32,218 nucleotides of DNA from Patescibacteria group bacterium (GTDB lineage: Bacteria; Patescibacteriota; Patescibacteriia; Patescibacteriales; UBA12465): NCBI GenBank assembly GCA_028705215.1, contig JAQWDY010000003.1, positions 22,409 to 54,626 of the forward strand, in the 5' to 3' direction. Position 1 is the stretch's first letter. Each line of letters begins with the position of its first letter. The position numbers were made by a program, and so were the translations under genes. Positions 1 to 7,838 of the stretch are shown here, piece after piece. A model generated the notes under the pieces. The model was not told where the DNA came from. It searched no databases and saw only the letters and a list, made by a program, of their open reading frames with translations.

Positions 1-83
1 AAAAAAAGTTGCTAAGAAAAAACCAGCTGTAAAGAAAGCCGTTAAAAAGGTGGTAAAAAAAGTTGCTAAGAAAAAACCAGCTG
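1..83 (+). repeat. 29-bp direct repeat inside the Lys-rich tail
   Basis: Bases 1-29 and 55-83 are identical, a period of 54 bases or 18 codons. Each copy encodes KKVAKKKPA. The array may continue upstream of the window. It is a coding repeat that probably grows and shrinks by slippage or recombination. Confidence 0.85.
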
Positions 84-97
84 CTAAGAAAAAATAA
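2..97 (+). CDS. C-terminal tail of a lysine/alanine-rich histone-H1-like protein (partial)
   Basis: Only the last 31 codons lie in the window; the frame enters at base 2 and ends at a TAA at 95-97. The peptide consists almost entirely of Lys, Ala, Val and Pro, with the unit KKVAKKKPA occurring twice. Such tails occur on bacterial histone-H1-like proteins, on some HU-type nucleoid proteins and on some ribosomal proteins, where they bind nucleic acid non-specifically. The upstream domain is outside the window, so the family cannot be named. A terminator follows 54 bases after the stop, so the gene probably ends its transcription unit. Confidence 0.7.
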   Translation, partial: KKVAKKKPAVKKAVKKVVKKVAKKKPAAKKK

Positions 98-151
98 TTC
101 TTAAAATTTATCATTTATAATAAATTTTATTAATTTGAAAATTATACAAAG

Positions 152-177
152 ATCGCTCTCTTTTGGGGGCGATTTTT
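152..177 (+). terminator. Rho-independent terminator after the Lys-rich gene
   Basis: A nine-pair stem (152-160 with 165-173, including two T-G wobbles) closes a four-T loop and is followed directly by a run of T ending at 177. It lies between the stop at 97 and the promoter at 205-213, as expected for the end of the upstream unit. Confidence 0.8.
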
Positions 178-204
178 GTAATTTAAAAATAGTTTATTCT
201 TCTC

Positions 205-213
205 TGTTATAAT
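205..213 (+). promoter_or_regulatory. Extended -10 promoter for the secreted MBL gene
   Basis: TGTTATAAT forms a perfect extended -10 (TGn plus TATAAT). No good -35 lies 16-18 bases upstream, which is usual for extended -10 promoters. Initiation would be near base 220, leaving a leader of about 15 bases before the ATG at 236. Confidence 0.65.
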
Positions 214-235
214 TTATTTTTTAGTCTATTAAGTT

Positions 236-1048
236 ATGAAAAATAAAATAGCAATATTTTGTTTATTTCTTGGCGCAATGTTATTATTTTTAACTAATGT
301 TTTTGCGCAACAAAATTTTCTTCGTTTATCTATTTTAGATGTGGGGCAAGGTGACGCTTGTCTTGTTAATTTAAATAATGAAAAAATAATTTTGCTTGAT
401 GGTGGTCCGAGTAATATTTTGTTGCGGCGCCTGGGGGAGAGTTTGCCTTTTTATAAAAGAAGAATTGATTTTGTAATTATTAGTCACTTTCATGAGGATC
501 ATATTATTGGCTTGGTTGAATTATTCAGACGTTATCAAGTTGGCACTCTTATATATGGAGCTGGACTAGAGGAATCGCATCCAGCAGAAATTATTTTCGC
601 AGAAGCTGCGCGACAAGGAACTAAAATTTTAGCGATAAAAAATGAGTCATCTTTTATTCTCGGCGATAATTGTTACTTTAAGGTTTGGAATTTGGTTTCC
701 AAATATAGAGTAAATGATAATAATTCTTTAGTAACAAAACTTAAGTGCTCCCATTTTAGTTTTCTTGCGGCTGGTGATAATGAGCTAGCAGCTGAGAAAA
801 CAATACTTGATTTAAAGCTTGATATAGAGTCTGGTATTTTTAAGGCGTCTCATCATGGTGCTGACAATGCTAATAGTCTAAAATTTTTAGAAAAAATTAA
901 TCCTCAGTTGATGATTATTTCTGTGGGAAGTGATAATAAATTTGGTCATCCGAGCGAAGCCTTAATTAGACGTGCTTATGATTTAGATATTAAAGTAAAG
1001 AGAACTGATCTTTTAGGAACTATTAATATTTTTACTAATATAAGGTAA
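236..1048 (+). CDS. Secreted ComEC/Rec2-type metallo-beta-lactamase-fold hydrolase, stand-alone
   Basis: This 270-residue protein has a signal peptide or anchor (residues 5-24, likely cleavage after VFA) followed by an MBL fold. The opening strand LSILDVGQGDA (31-41) is the hallmark of the soluble domain of the competence protein ComEC. The metal ligands are visible: HFHEDH at 84-89, Asp181 in a GD turn, SHHG at 205-208 and His238 in GHPS. In ComEC this domain is joined to a multi-helix DNA channel and has been proposed to act as a nuclease on incoming DNA. Here the channel is missing and the domain is sent across the membrane on its own. A secreted nuclease or phosphodiesterase is a reasonable inference, but the substrate is unknown. 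The start is supported by the promoter 23 bases upstream. Confidence 0.85.
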   Translation: MKNKIAIFCLFLGAMLLFLTNVFAQQNFLRLSILDVGQGDACLVNLNNEKIILLDGGPSNILLRRLGESLPFYKRRIDFVIISHFHEDHIIGLVELFRRYQVGTLIYGAGLEESHPAEIIFAEAARQGTKILAIKNESSFILGDNCYFKVWNLVSKYRVNDNNSLVTKLKCSHFSFLAAGDNELAAEKTILDLKLDIESGIFKASHHGADNANSLKFLEKINPQLMIISVGSDNKFGHPSEALIRRAYDLDIKVKRTDLLGTINIFTNIR

Positions 1049-1111
1049 ATAATTAGAAGGGAAAATAAAAAAATAAGCATTTTCTAAATTATTATTAAAG
1101 CTTAAGATTGG

Positions 1112-1140
1112 TTGACCACTCGCCTTTGCTCTGTTATAAT
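1112..1140 (+). promoter_or_regulatory. Strong sigma-70-type promoter for the cytoplasmic MBL gene
   Basis: TTGACC (1112-1117), a 17-base spacer and TATAAT (1135-1140), with a TGn extension at 1132-1134, form a near-consensus promoter. Transcription would start near 1147. This excludes the longer reading frame opening at the TTG at 1108 and supports the ATG at 1180. Confidence 0.85.
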
Positions 1141-1179
1141 TATTTTAGGGTATATAAGCCCCTTTTTATTGTTTTATAT

Positions 1180-1824
1180 ATGATAATTACATGGCAAGGA
1201 CATTCTTGTTTTAAAATTCAAGACAAAATTGGACCAGATGGCGTGACGGTGATTTGTGATCCTTTTAATAAAGATGTTGGTCTAAAGCCACCAAATTGTG
1301 AAGCTAATATTGTCACTATCTCTCATAATCATAGCGATCATAATAACGTTTCCTCCTTGCGAGGCAAGCCTTTTGTGGTTGATTGCGCAGGTGAATATGA
1401 TCATCAAGGAGTTTTTATAGAGGGAATTGATTCTTATCATGATGCAAAAGAGGGCAAAGAGAGAGGAAAAAATATTATTTTTCGATTAGAAGTAGATGAT
1501 ATTTCAGTAGTGCATCTAGGTGATCAAGGTGGCGCCTTAAATGATGATCAGATTGAAAAATTAGCGGGAACGGATATTCTTCTTATTCCTGTTGGTGGTA
1601 AATATACATTAGATGCAAAAATGGCGGTTGAAGTTATTTCTCAAATTGAACCTAGAATAGTTATTCCTATGCATTATAAAGTTGAAGGGCTAACTTTAGA
1701 TATTGATCCCGTCGATAAGTTTATAAAGGAGCTGGGCATAGAGCCAATGCGAGAAGAAAAACTAAAAATTTCAAAAAAAGATCTTCCACAAGAAGATATG
1801 GAGTTAGTAATATTAAGTTTTTAA
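1180..1824 (+). CDS. MBL-fold metal-dependent hydrolase, UPF0173 (YtkL-like)
   Basis: The protein has 214 residues from ATG 1180. The N-terminus WQGHSCFKI is typical of the UPF0173/UlaG-like branch of metallo-beta-lactamase-fold hydrolases. The ligand motif HNHSDH is at residues 49-54, a GD turn follows in HLGDQGG, and a late His sits in IPMHYK. There is no signal peptide, so it acts in the cytoplasm. The substrate of this family is not known; UlaG, a distant relative, opens the lactone of ascorbate 6-phosphate. An in-frame TTG at 1108 would add 24 residues, but it precedes the -35 box and the extension does not resemble the family. The ndk-like gene follows after 10 bases, probably in the same transcript. 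It is not a close copy of the MBL gene at 236: the two differ in family and location. Confidence 0.88.
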   Translation: MIITWQGHSCFKIQDKIGPDGVTVICDPFNKDVGLKPPNCEANIVTISHNHSDHNNVSSLRGKPFVVDCAGEYDHQGVFIEGIDSYHDAKEGKERGKNIIFRLEVDDISVVHLGDQGGALNDDQIEKLAGTDILLIPVGGKYTLDAKMAVEVISQIEPRIVIPMHYKVEGLTLDIDPVDKFIKELGIEPMREEKLKISKKDLPQEDMELVILSF

Positions 1825-1834
1825 AGAAAATTAT

Positions 1835-2437
1835 ATGGTAAATATTAAAAAAGAAAGAACTTTAGTAATTCTTAAGCCAGATTCGGTGCAACGCGGCTTG
1901 ATTGGAGAAATAATTAAAAGAATAGAAAGCACTGGTTTAAAGATGGTTGGTCTTAAGATGATTATAGCTCAGGAAGATCAATGTTGGCAGCATTATAATA
2001 AAGATGAGGCCTGGTTTTTAAGCAAAGGAGAAAAGGTGGTTGAGAATCGTAAAGAAGCTGGCTTGCCTATTGAAAAAGAGACCATTGAGTATGGCCGTGA
2101 TATTATTGGCGCTCTTGTTAAATTTATGACCTGTAGTCCAGTTGTGCCCATGGTTTTTGAAGGTAATCAAGCGGTGGGAATTGTAAAAAAATTAGTAGGC
2201 TCAACTGAACCTCTTTCTTCTGATGGGGGAACTATTAGAGGGGATTATACCATTGATTCCTTTGGGTTGGCTAATTTTGATGGTCGCGCGGTTCGTAATT
2301 TAATCCATTGTTCTGATCAAGTAGATGAGGCAAAAAGAGAAATCTCAATTTGGTTTGATGAAAAAGAGCTACTTCATTATAGCTTAATTAATGAGAAGAT
2401 TCTTTATGATATTAATCTTGATGGTTTAAAGGAATAA
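1835..2437 (+). CDS. ndk: Nucleoside diphosphate kinase with insertions
   Basis: NDP kinase transfers the gamma phosphate of ATP to other NDPs through a phospho-histidine. The family core is plain: ERTLVILKPD at 7-16, the GTIRGDY loop at 132-138, and catalytic His158 in NLIHCSD, where most bacteria have HGSD. At 200 residues it is about 60 longer than the usual 135-150. Extra sequence is visible between about residues 56 and 92, in place of the short HKGKPFF-type segment of the Kpn loop region. There is a second, smaller insert between GDYTI and the His motif (about 141-152) and a C-terminal extension after residue 174. All catalytic elements remain, so the enzyme is probably active, perhaps with altered oligomer contacts. 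It lies 10 bases after the MBL hydrolase. Confidence 0.93.
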   Translation: MVNIKKERTLVILKPDSVQRGLIGEIIKRIESTGLKMVGLKMIIAQEDQCWQHYNKDEAWFLSKGEKVVENRKEAGLPIEKETIEYGRDIIGALVKFMTCSPVVPMVFEGNQAVGIVKKLVGSTEPLSSDGGTIRGDYTIDSFGLANFDGRAVRNLIHCSDQVDEAKREISIWFDEKELLHYSLINEKILYDINLDGLKE

Positions 2438-2451
2438 TTAATTATTTTTTT

Positions 2452-2838
2452 ATGGCCAAGTCTACAAAAAAAAGCAATGAAGTCTTGATTATGCAGATTA
2501 GTATATTTGTTATCATGACTCTTATTTTTATTTTTTGGGTATTTAATTTAAAAAATATTTGGCAATATCAGGAGGGAGGTTCTACTAATGAAGTCGAAGA
2601 GATAAAAAAAATTATTAATGAAGATCCTCTTAACAAAGAGCCAATTAATGATTTTAAGGATGAGACTGGTAAAATTATCGAAGATTTAACAGAAAGCGAA
2701 AAAATGACAGCAAGTAGCTCAGAAGAAATAAAAAGAAATAATTGTCCCGAGTGGATAAATTGTATGCCGACGGTTGGTGAAGCTAGGCCTTGTCAAATTC
2801 CGCCCGGCTGCGAGGGGATAACTCAAATTGCTTATTAG
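2452..2838 (+). CDS. Small membrane-anchored protein with a four-Cys C-terminal motif
   Basis: This 128-residue protein has one membrane helix (about 12-31) after a short basic N-terminus, so the rest should lie outside the membrane. An acidic, low-complexity linker (about 44-92) leads to a conserved-looking tail in which Cys98, Cys104, Cys114 and Cys120 are spaced 5-9-5. The protein ends in PPGCEGITQIAY. I believe similar Cys-Pro-rich tails ending in this way occur in other Patescibacteria, but this is recollection and not a search result. The Cys pattern could form two disulfides or bind a metal. The function is unknown. It sits between ndk and gyrA with gaps of 14 and 12 bases, and no Shine-Dalgarno is visible. 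Confidence 0.75.
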   Translation: MAKSTKKSNEVLIMQISIFVIMTLIFIFWVFNLKNIWQYQEGGSTNEVEEIKKIINEDPLNKEPINDFKDETGKIIEDLTESEKMTASSSEEIKRNNCPEWINCMPTVGEARPCQIPPGCEGITQIAY

Positions 2839-2850
2839 CTTAATTTATTT

Positions 2851-5394
2851 ATGTCAAAAAAAGAAAAAATTGAAAAAGAAGAAGCTGATTTAGAAAAAGA
2901 CTTAGAAAAGCAAACACCAGTTGAAGGCTCTCTTAAACGTCGGCAAACAGAGTTTGGCTTAGTTGAAGAACAACCCATTGTTGAAGAAATGAGTAAGTCT
3001 TATTTAGATTATGCCATGAGTGTTATTGTTTCACGTGCTCTGCCAGATGTCAGAGATGGAATGAAGCCGGTTCATCGTCGTATTTTGTATGCCATGTGGA
3101 GTATAGGACTTAGATCAAGCGGAAAATTTAGAAAATCAGCAACTGTTGTTGGTGAAGTTTTAGGTAAGTATCATCCGCATGGCGATAGCGCGGTTTATGA
3201 TTCTATGGTGAGAATGGCGCAAGACTTTTCTATGCGTTACCCCCTTGTTAGAGGTCAAGGAAACTTTGGCTCTATGGACGGCGATGGAGCAGCGGCAATG
3301 CGTTACACAGAAGCTAAACTATCTGCTATTTCTGAGGAAATGTTGTTTGACATTGAAAAAAACACGGTTGATTTTACCCCAAACTTTGATGGCAGTCATA
3401 AAGAGCCAGCAGTTTTACCTGCTAAACTTCCCAACCTACTTCTTAATGGAACCATGGGGATTGCGGTTGGCATGGCAACGAATATTCCGCCACATAATCT
3501 TCAAGAATTAGCAGACGCGATTGCTTATTTAGCTGATAATCCAGAAGCAAGCACTGAGGATCTTTTGCAATTTGTTAAAGGTCCAGATTTTCCAACCGGA
3601 GGAATTATTTATAACAAGAAAGATATAAATACCGCCTATGCTACTGGTAAAGGGGGCATAGTTTTACGTGGTAAAGCGGAGATTAAAGAGCAGAAAAATG
3701 GTAGCTTTATGATTGTTATCTCAGAAATTCCTTATCAAGTAAATAAGGCTGATTTAGTAGAGAAAATTGCTGATTTAGTAAAAGATAAAAAGTTAGACGG
3801 AATAAAAGCTTTACGCGATGAATCAGATAAAGACGGTGTAAGAGTAGTAATAGAGTTAAAAAAGGATTGTTATCCGAAAAAAGTATTAAATTCTTTATAT
3901 AAGAATACCTCTTTACAAACTACATTTCATTTAAATATGTTAGCCTTAGTTGATGGCATACAGCCGAAGGTATTAACATTAAAAATGATTTTAGAAGAAT
4001 ACATTAAACATCGACAAGAAATTGTGCGTCGTCGCGTTCAGTTTGATCTTGATAAGGCAAAAGACAGGGCGCATATTTTAGAGGGCTTAATGATTGCTCT
4101 GCGTCATATTGATGATGTTATTAAAACAATTAAAGCTTCAAAAGATAAAGAAACGGCGAAAATAAATTTAATAAAAAAGTTTAAATTATCCGAAAAACAG
4201 GCAATTGCAATTTTGGAAATGCGTCTTCAGAATTTAGCCAACTTAGAACAGTTGAAGATTGAAAATGAGTTAAAAGAAAAGACAATTTTAATTAAAGAAT
4301 TGGAAGGAATTTTAAGTTCAAAAACAAAAATCAGAAATATTGTAAAAAAAGAATTAAAAGAACTGGCAGAAAAATTTGGCGATAAGCGTAAGACGGCGGT
4401 TGTGGCTAGCCCAGTTGGCGAATTTAGTGTAGAAGATTTAGTGCCAAATGAAGAAACAGTGGTAATGATGACTCGAGATGGCTATGTGAAGCGTTTAGAG
4501 CCAGATACCTTCAAAGTGCAGGCACGTGGGGGCAAGGGCGTTATGGGATTAACTACTAAAGAAGAGGATACGGTGCAATTTATGTTTACCAGTCTGACCC
4601 ATAATGATATTCTGTTTTTTACAACCAAAGGGCGTGTTTTTCAGTTAAAAGTTTATGAAATACCCACCTCATCACGTATTGCCAAGGGAACGCCAGTTGT
4701 TAACTTTTTGCAACTTATGAGTGGTGAACAGGTTTCTTCTATATTACCTCTTGATAAAACTGTATTTAGTAAATATTTATTCTTTGCTACTGAAAAAGGG
4801 GTTGTTAAAAAAGTAGAAATTGAAGCCTTTAAAAATTTAAGAAAAAATGGCCTTATTGCTATAAAGATAAAAGATAACGATCGTTTAATATGGGTAAAAC
4901 CTACATCAGGTAGTGATCATATTCAACTTATAACTGCTCAAGGACAAGCTATTCGTTTTAAGGAAACTGATGTTAGAAAGATGGGAAGAGGAGCATCTGG
5001 AGTAAATGGCATTAGGCTACATACTGATGACATGGTTATTGGTATGGGTGTCGCAAAAACAGATAAGGATAAAAAAAGAAACTATCAAATTTTAACAATC
5101 ATGGATAACGGTTATGGTAAGCGCACCGATTTAAACTCGTATAAGATTCAGGGTAGAGGGGGTAGCGGTATTAAGACGGCGAAAATAACTACTAAAACAG
5201 GAAATATCGTTAATGCCTTTTTAGTTAACTCCGATCACATGCAAGACCGTGATTTAATTATTATTTCACAAAAGGGTCAAGTTATAAGAACGCCATTTAA
5301 GGCAATCAGTGTGTTAGGGAGAGCTACTCAGGGGGTAAGAATCATGCGTTTTAAAGTGGACAATGATAAAGTTGGTGGCGTGACTTGGGTTTAA
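2851..5394 (+). CDS. gyrA: DNA gyrase subunit A
   Basis: GyrA (847 residues) is the DNA-cleaving and rejoining subunit of gyrase, which introduces negative supercoils. The catalytic tyrosine is Tyr152 in [10 protein letters not shown]. The quinolone-determining segment reads [10 protein letters not shown] (108-117), so Ser113 and Asp117, equivalent to E. coli Ser83 and Asp87, are both of the susceptible type. The C-terminal beta-pinwheel carries a GyrA-box-like sequence, QARGGKGV, plus later RGxxG blade motifs (GRGASG, GRGGSG), favouring GyrA over ParC. A charged N-terminal extension of about 40 residues precedes the usual start of the family. Alternative starts inside it cannot be excluded, because no Shine-Dalgarno marks the ATG. 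The gyrB gene is not in the window. Confidence 0.96.
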   Translation: MSKKEKIEKEEADLEKDLEKQTPVEGSLKRRQTEFGLVEEQPIVEEMSKSYLDYAMSVIVSRALPDVRDGMKPVHRRILYAMWSIGLRSSGKFRKSATVVGEVLGKYHPHGDSAVYDSMVRMAQDFSMRYPLVRGQGNFGSMDGDGAAAMRYTEAKLSAISEEMLFDIEKNTVDFTPNFDGSHKEPAVLPAKLPNLLLNGTMGIAVGMATNIPPHNLQELADAIAYLADNPEASTEDLLQFVKGPDFPTGGIIYNKKDINTAYATGKGGIVLRGKAEIKEQKNGSFMIVISEIPYQVNKADLVEKIADLVKDKKLDGIKALRDESDKDGVRVVIELKKDCYPKKVLNSLYKNTSLQTTFHLNMLALVDGIQPKVLTLKMILEEYIKHRQEIVRRRVQFDLDKAKDRAHILEGLMIALRHIDDVIKTIKASKDKETAKINLIKKFKLSEKQAIAILEMRLQNLANLEQLKIENELKEKTILIKELEGILSSKTKIRNIVKKELKELAEKFGDKRKTAVVASPVGEFSVEDLVPNEETVVMMTRDGYVKRLEPDTFKVQARGGKGVMGLTTKEEDTVQFMFTSLTHNDILFFTTKGRVFQLKVYEIPTSSRIAKGTPVVNFLQLMSGEQVSSILPLDKTVFSKYLFFATEKGVVKKVEIEAFKNLRKNGLIAIKIKDNDRLIWVKPTSGSDHIQLITAQGQAIRFKETDVRKMGRGASGVNGIRLHTDDMVIGMGVAKTDKDKKRNYQILTIMDNGYGKRTDLNSYKIQGRGGSGIKTAKITTKTGNIVNAFLVNSDHMQDRDLIIISQKGQVIRTPFKAISVLGRATQGVRIMRFKVDNDKVGGVTWV

Positions 5395-5414
5395 TCGTTC
5401 TTATTAATAAACAT

Positions 5415-5855
5415 ATGAAAAAACTTTTACAAGAATTTAAAGAGTTTGCTATTAAAGGTAATGTAGTGGACTTAGCTGTGGCTGTAATCATTGGTGGCGC
5501 TTTTGGAAAAATTGTTTCTTCTTTTGTTAGCGACATTGTAATGCCTTTAGTAGGAGTAGTTTTAGGTGGGGTTGATTTTACAACTTATAAATGGGTGTTA
5601 GTAAAAGCAAGCCTGGATGAGACGGGTGCTGTAGCACAAGCAGAGGTAGCAGTTAATGTTGGTATTTTTTTGCAGAATATAGTTGATTTTATAATTATTG
5701 CCTTTGCAATATTTATGATGATTAAAATTATTTCAAAAAGTAAAGAGAAGATGGGGAAGAAAAAAATTGAAGAAAATGAGGAAAGCGTAGTTGAGCCAAG
5801 TAAAGAAGAGGTGCTTTTGACTGAAATAAGGGATATATTAAAAAACAATAAGTAG
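5415..5855 (+). CDS. mscL: Large-conductance mechanosensitive channel MscL
   Basis: MscL is a homopentameric channel that opens under membrane tension and releases solutes during hypo-osmotic shock. The 146-residue protein matches the family from its first residues: the amphipathic N-terminal helix FKEFAIKGNVVDLAVAVIIG (8-27), first membrane helix about 15-43, periplasmic loop about 53-82, second helix about 83-106, then a charged cytoplasmic helix. ATG 5415 gives the typical family N-terminus. An in-frame upstream ATG at 5385 would add ten unrelated residues and overlap gyrA, so it was rejected. It follows gyrA by 20 bases and precedes rmuC by 8. Confidence 0.95.
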   Translation: MKKLLQEFKEFAIKGNVVDLAVAVIIGGAFGKIVSSFVSDIVMPLVGVVLGGVDFTTYKWVLVKASLDETGAVAQAEVAVNVGIFLQNIVDFIIIAFAIFMMIKIISKSKEKMGKKKIEENEESVVEPSKEEVLLTEIRDILKNNK

Positions 5856-5863
5856 TTTTAGAA

Positions 5864-6982
5864 ATGGAAACAACCTATATTATTTTAATATTAGCGTTAG
5901 TTGTAATTGGCTTTACAACCATAATATTTTTGTTAGCAAGAAAAAAATCTGGTGGCTTAGACGATGAAAGGGTGGGGGCTATGATGGAGCGCTTAAATAA
6001 TATATCAGAACAAAATTCTAATTTAAAAAGAGAATTAGACGCAAAGCTGTCAGAAACACATCGTAGCAATCAAACGCAATTTAGCGAGACTGCAAAAATT
6101 GTGCAAAATATTACTAATCAATCCGCTCGTTTAATCTCTGATGTTAGTGAAAAACTAACCAAGCTTGATGAAACTAACAAGCAGGTGGTTAATTTTTCAT
6201 CGCAGCTGCAAAATTTGCAGGATATTTTAAAGAACCCAAAACAACGAGGAGTTTTGGGGGAATATTTTTTAGAAGAAACGTTAAAAAATGTTCTACCACC
6301 CAACTCATATGCGATGCAATACAGGATGGGCAAAGATGAAAAAACAGGAAAAGACTTAATTGTTGATGCGGTTGTTTTTGTTAAAGATAAAATTATCCCG
6401 ATTGATGCAAAATTTTCTTTGGAAAATTATGAAAGAATTTTGGGAGAAAATGATAAGGAAAGAAGAGGTAAATTGGAACAACTTTTTAAGCAAGATCTTA
6501 AAAATAGAATTGATGAAACTGCAAAATATGTTTTGCCGGAAAAAAAGACAATGGATTTTGCTTTTATGTTTATTCCTTCAGAGGCAATTTACTACGATTT
6601 ATTGGTTAATAAAGTAGGGGCAGTAAAAGTTAATACGCGAGATTTAATTGAATATGCGTTTCGCGACAAAAAAGTCATTATCGTTTCCCCAACTTCTTTC
6701 TTAGCCTATCTACAGACTGTATTACAGGGATTAAAGGCTATGCAAATTGAGGAAAAAGCACAAGAAATCAAGAATAATATTGAAAAGTTAGGAAAACATC
6801 TTCTCAGTTATGATGAGTTTATGAAAAAACTTGGCAACAGCATGTCAACAACTGTCAGTCATTATAATAATGCTTATAAAGAATTTAAAAAAATTGATAA
6901 GGATGTAACTAAAATTGCAGGAGAAAAATCAAAGGTGGAAACTTTGACTATAGATCGCCCTAAAACTCATGGTGACTTCTAA
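5864..6982 (+). CDS. rmuC: DNA recombination protein RmuC
   Basis: RmuC-family proteins limit rearrangements at inverted repeats and carry a PD-(D/E)xK nuclease-like core. The 372-residue protein has an N-terminal membrane helix (about 4-25), a coiled-coil region (about 40-120) and the RmuC domain from about 125 to 345. Family motifs visible are KQRGVLGEYFLEE, VDAVVFV followed by IPIDAKFSLENY (the nuclease-like Asp and Asp-x-Lys) and the late FIPSEAIYYDLL. The membrane anchor is common in this family. Its stop at 6980-6982 lies inside the next gene, which starts at 6969, so translation is probably coupled. Confidence 0.92.
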   Translation: METTYIILILALVVIGFTTIIFLLARKKSGGLDDERVGAMMERLNNISEQNSNLKRELDAKLSETHRSNQTQFSETAKIVQNITNQSARLISDVSEKLTKLDETNKQVVNFSSQLQNLQDILKNPKQRGVLGEYFLEETLKNVLPPNSYAMQYRMGKDEKTGKDLIVDAVVFVKDKIIPIDAKFSLENYERILGENDKERRGKLEQLFKQDLKNRIDETAKYVLPEKKTMDFAFMFIPSEAIYYDLLVNKVGAVKVNTRDLIEYAFRDKKVIIVSPTSFLAYLQTVLQGLKAMQIEEKAQEIKNNIEKLGKHLLSYDEFMKKLGNSMSTTVSHYNNAYKEFKKIDKDVTKIAGEKSKVETLTIDRPKTHGDF

Positions 6983-7838
6983 TTACAATTTAGAGCTTTT
7001 AGAAAAAGTTTTGGAAATACTGATATTTTATGATTTATTTTCCTTTCCGCCAACTGCCTGGGAAATCTGGCAGCATCATAATACGAAGCTGTCTTTTTTG
7101 GAAATAGAGTCAATCTGTAATGATTTAGTAAAAGCAGGCGTTATCTTAGAAAAAGAAGGTTTTTATTTTTTGCCCCAAAGAGAGGATTTAATTGTTACTC
7201 GTAAGAAAAGGTATAACTATTCTGTTAAGAAATTGAAAAAAGCATATTTTTTTAGTCGCTTATTTTCTCGTTTTACAGGAATTAAGGCTATCGCAGCGGC
7301 TAATTATATTGGTAGTCATAATTGGCGATTAGGTAGTGACATTGATCTTTTTATAATAACAAAAAAGGGTTATCTCTGGCGTAGTCGTTTATATTGTGCC
7401 GGATTAGCGCAGCTTCTTCTTAGCCGGCCAACGGAAAAAAAGAAGAGAGATAAAATTTGTCTTAGCTTTTATGTAAGCGAAGAAGCTCTTGATTTAAGAG
7501 ATTTAGAACTTGCCGGCGGTGATCCTTATTTTTATTATTGGCGACAAGGACTTTTACCGCTTTATGCCTCTGGTGATATTTGGAAAAAATTTATAGAAGC
7601 TAATAAGGGGGAAAAGAAGCAACGGAAAGGAGAAATTTTAAAGTTAGGATTTTGGGAAAATATAGCTAAGAAAATTCAGCTTAAAATTATGTCGCCCCGA
7701 TTACAAGGAGCGCTAGGTAACTCTTCGGGAGTATTAATAAATGATAATATATTAAAACTGTATGTCAGAGAAAGACGTCAGGAATTCCGTGATAAGTTTA
7801 ATTTAAAAAAGTATGAAATTTTTAAGACTATTAACTGA
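6969..7838 (+). CDS. Winged-helix plus nucleotidyltransferase-like protein
   Basis: This 289-residue protein begins with a segment resembling a winged helix (about 8-70: FYDLFSFPPTAWEI, then an LxxLxxxG-type helix and a hairpin ending GFYFLPQRE). From about 105 it resembles a minimal nucleotidyltransferase: IGSHNWRLGSDIDLFII (114-130) holds a Gly-Ser followed by Asp124-x-Asp126, the metal-binding signature of the polymerase-beta superfamily. The gap between GS and DxD is shorter than in most members. The substrate is unknown. Proteins of this architecture next to polysaccharide genes might modify nucleotides or sugars, but that is only a guess from the neighbour. It overlaps rmuC by 14 bases and the ligase-like gene by 26, so the three are probably translationally coupled. 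Confidence 0.7.
   Translation: MVTSNYNLELLEKVLEILIFYDLFSFPPTAWEIWQHHNTKLSFLEIESICNDLVKAGVILEKEGFYFLPQREDLIVTRKKRYNYSVKKLKKAYFFSRLFSRFTGIKAIAAANYIGSHNWRLGSDIDLFIITKKGYLWRSRLYCAGLAQLLLSRPTEKKKRDKICLSFYVSEEALDLRDLELAGGDPYFYYWRQGLLPLYASGDIWKKFIEANKGEKKQRKGEILKLGFWENIAKKIQLKIMSPRLQGALGNSSGVLINDNILKLYVRERRQEFRDKFNLKKYEIFKTIN

Noticed and set aside
1-83. Two identical 29-base units as a possible CRISPR fragment
   Set aside because: The units are in frame, encode KKVAKKKPA, and the spacing sequence also encodes Lys/Val/Ala. It is a low-complexity protein tail.
1050-1100. Imperfect inverted repeat (AATAATTAGAA with TTCTAAATTATT) after the first MBL gene
   Set aside because: The stem has a bulge, a loop of over 20 bases, almost no G-C pairs and no T run, so I do not call a terminator.
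3245-3511. 88-codon frame inside gyrA
   Set aside because: Out-of-frame shadow of the conserved gyrase active-site region.
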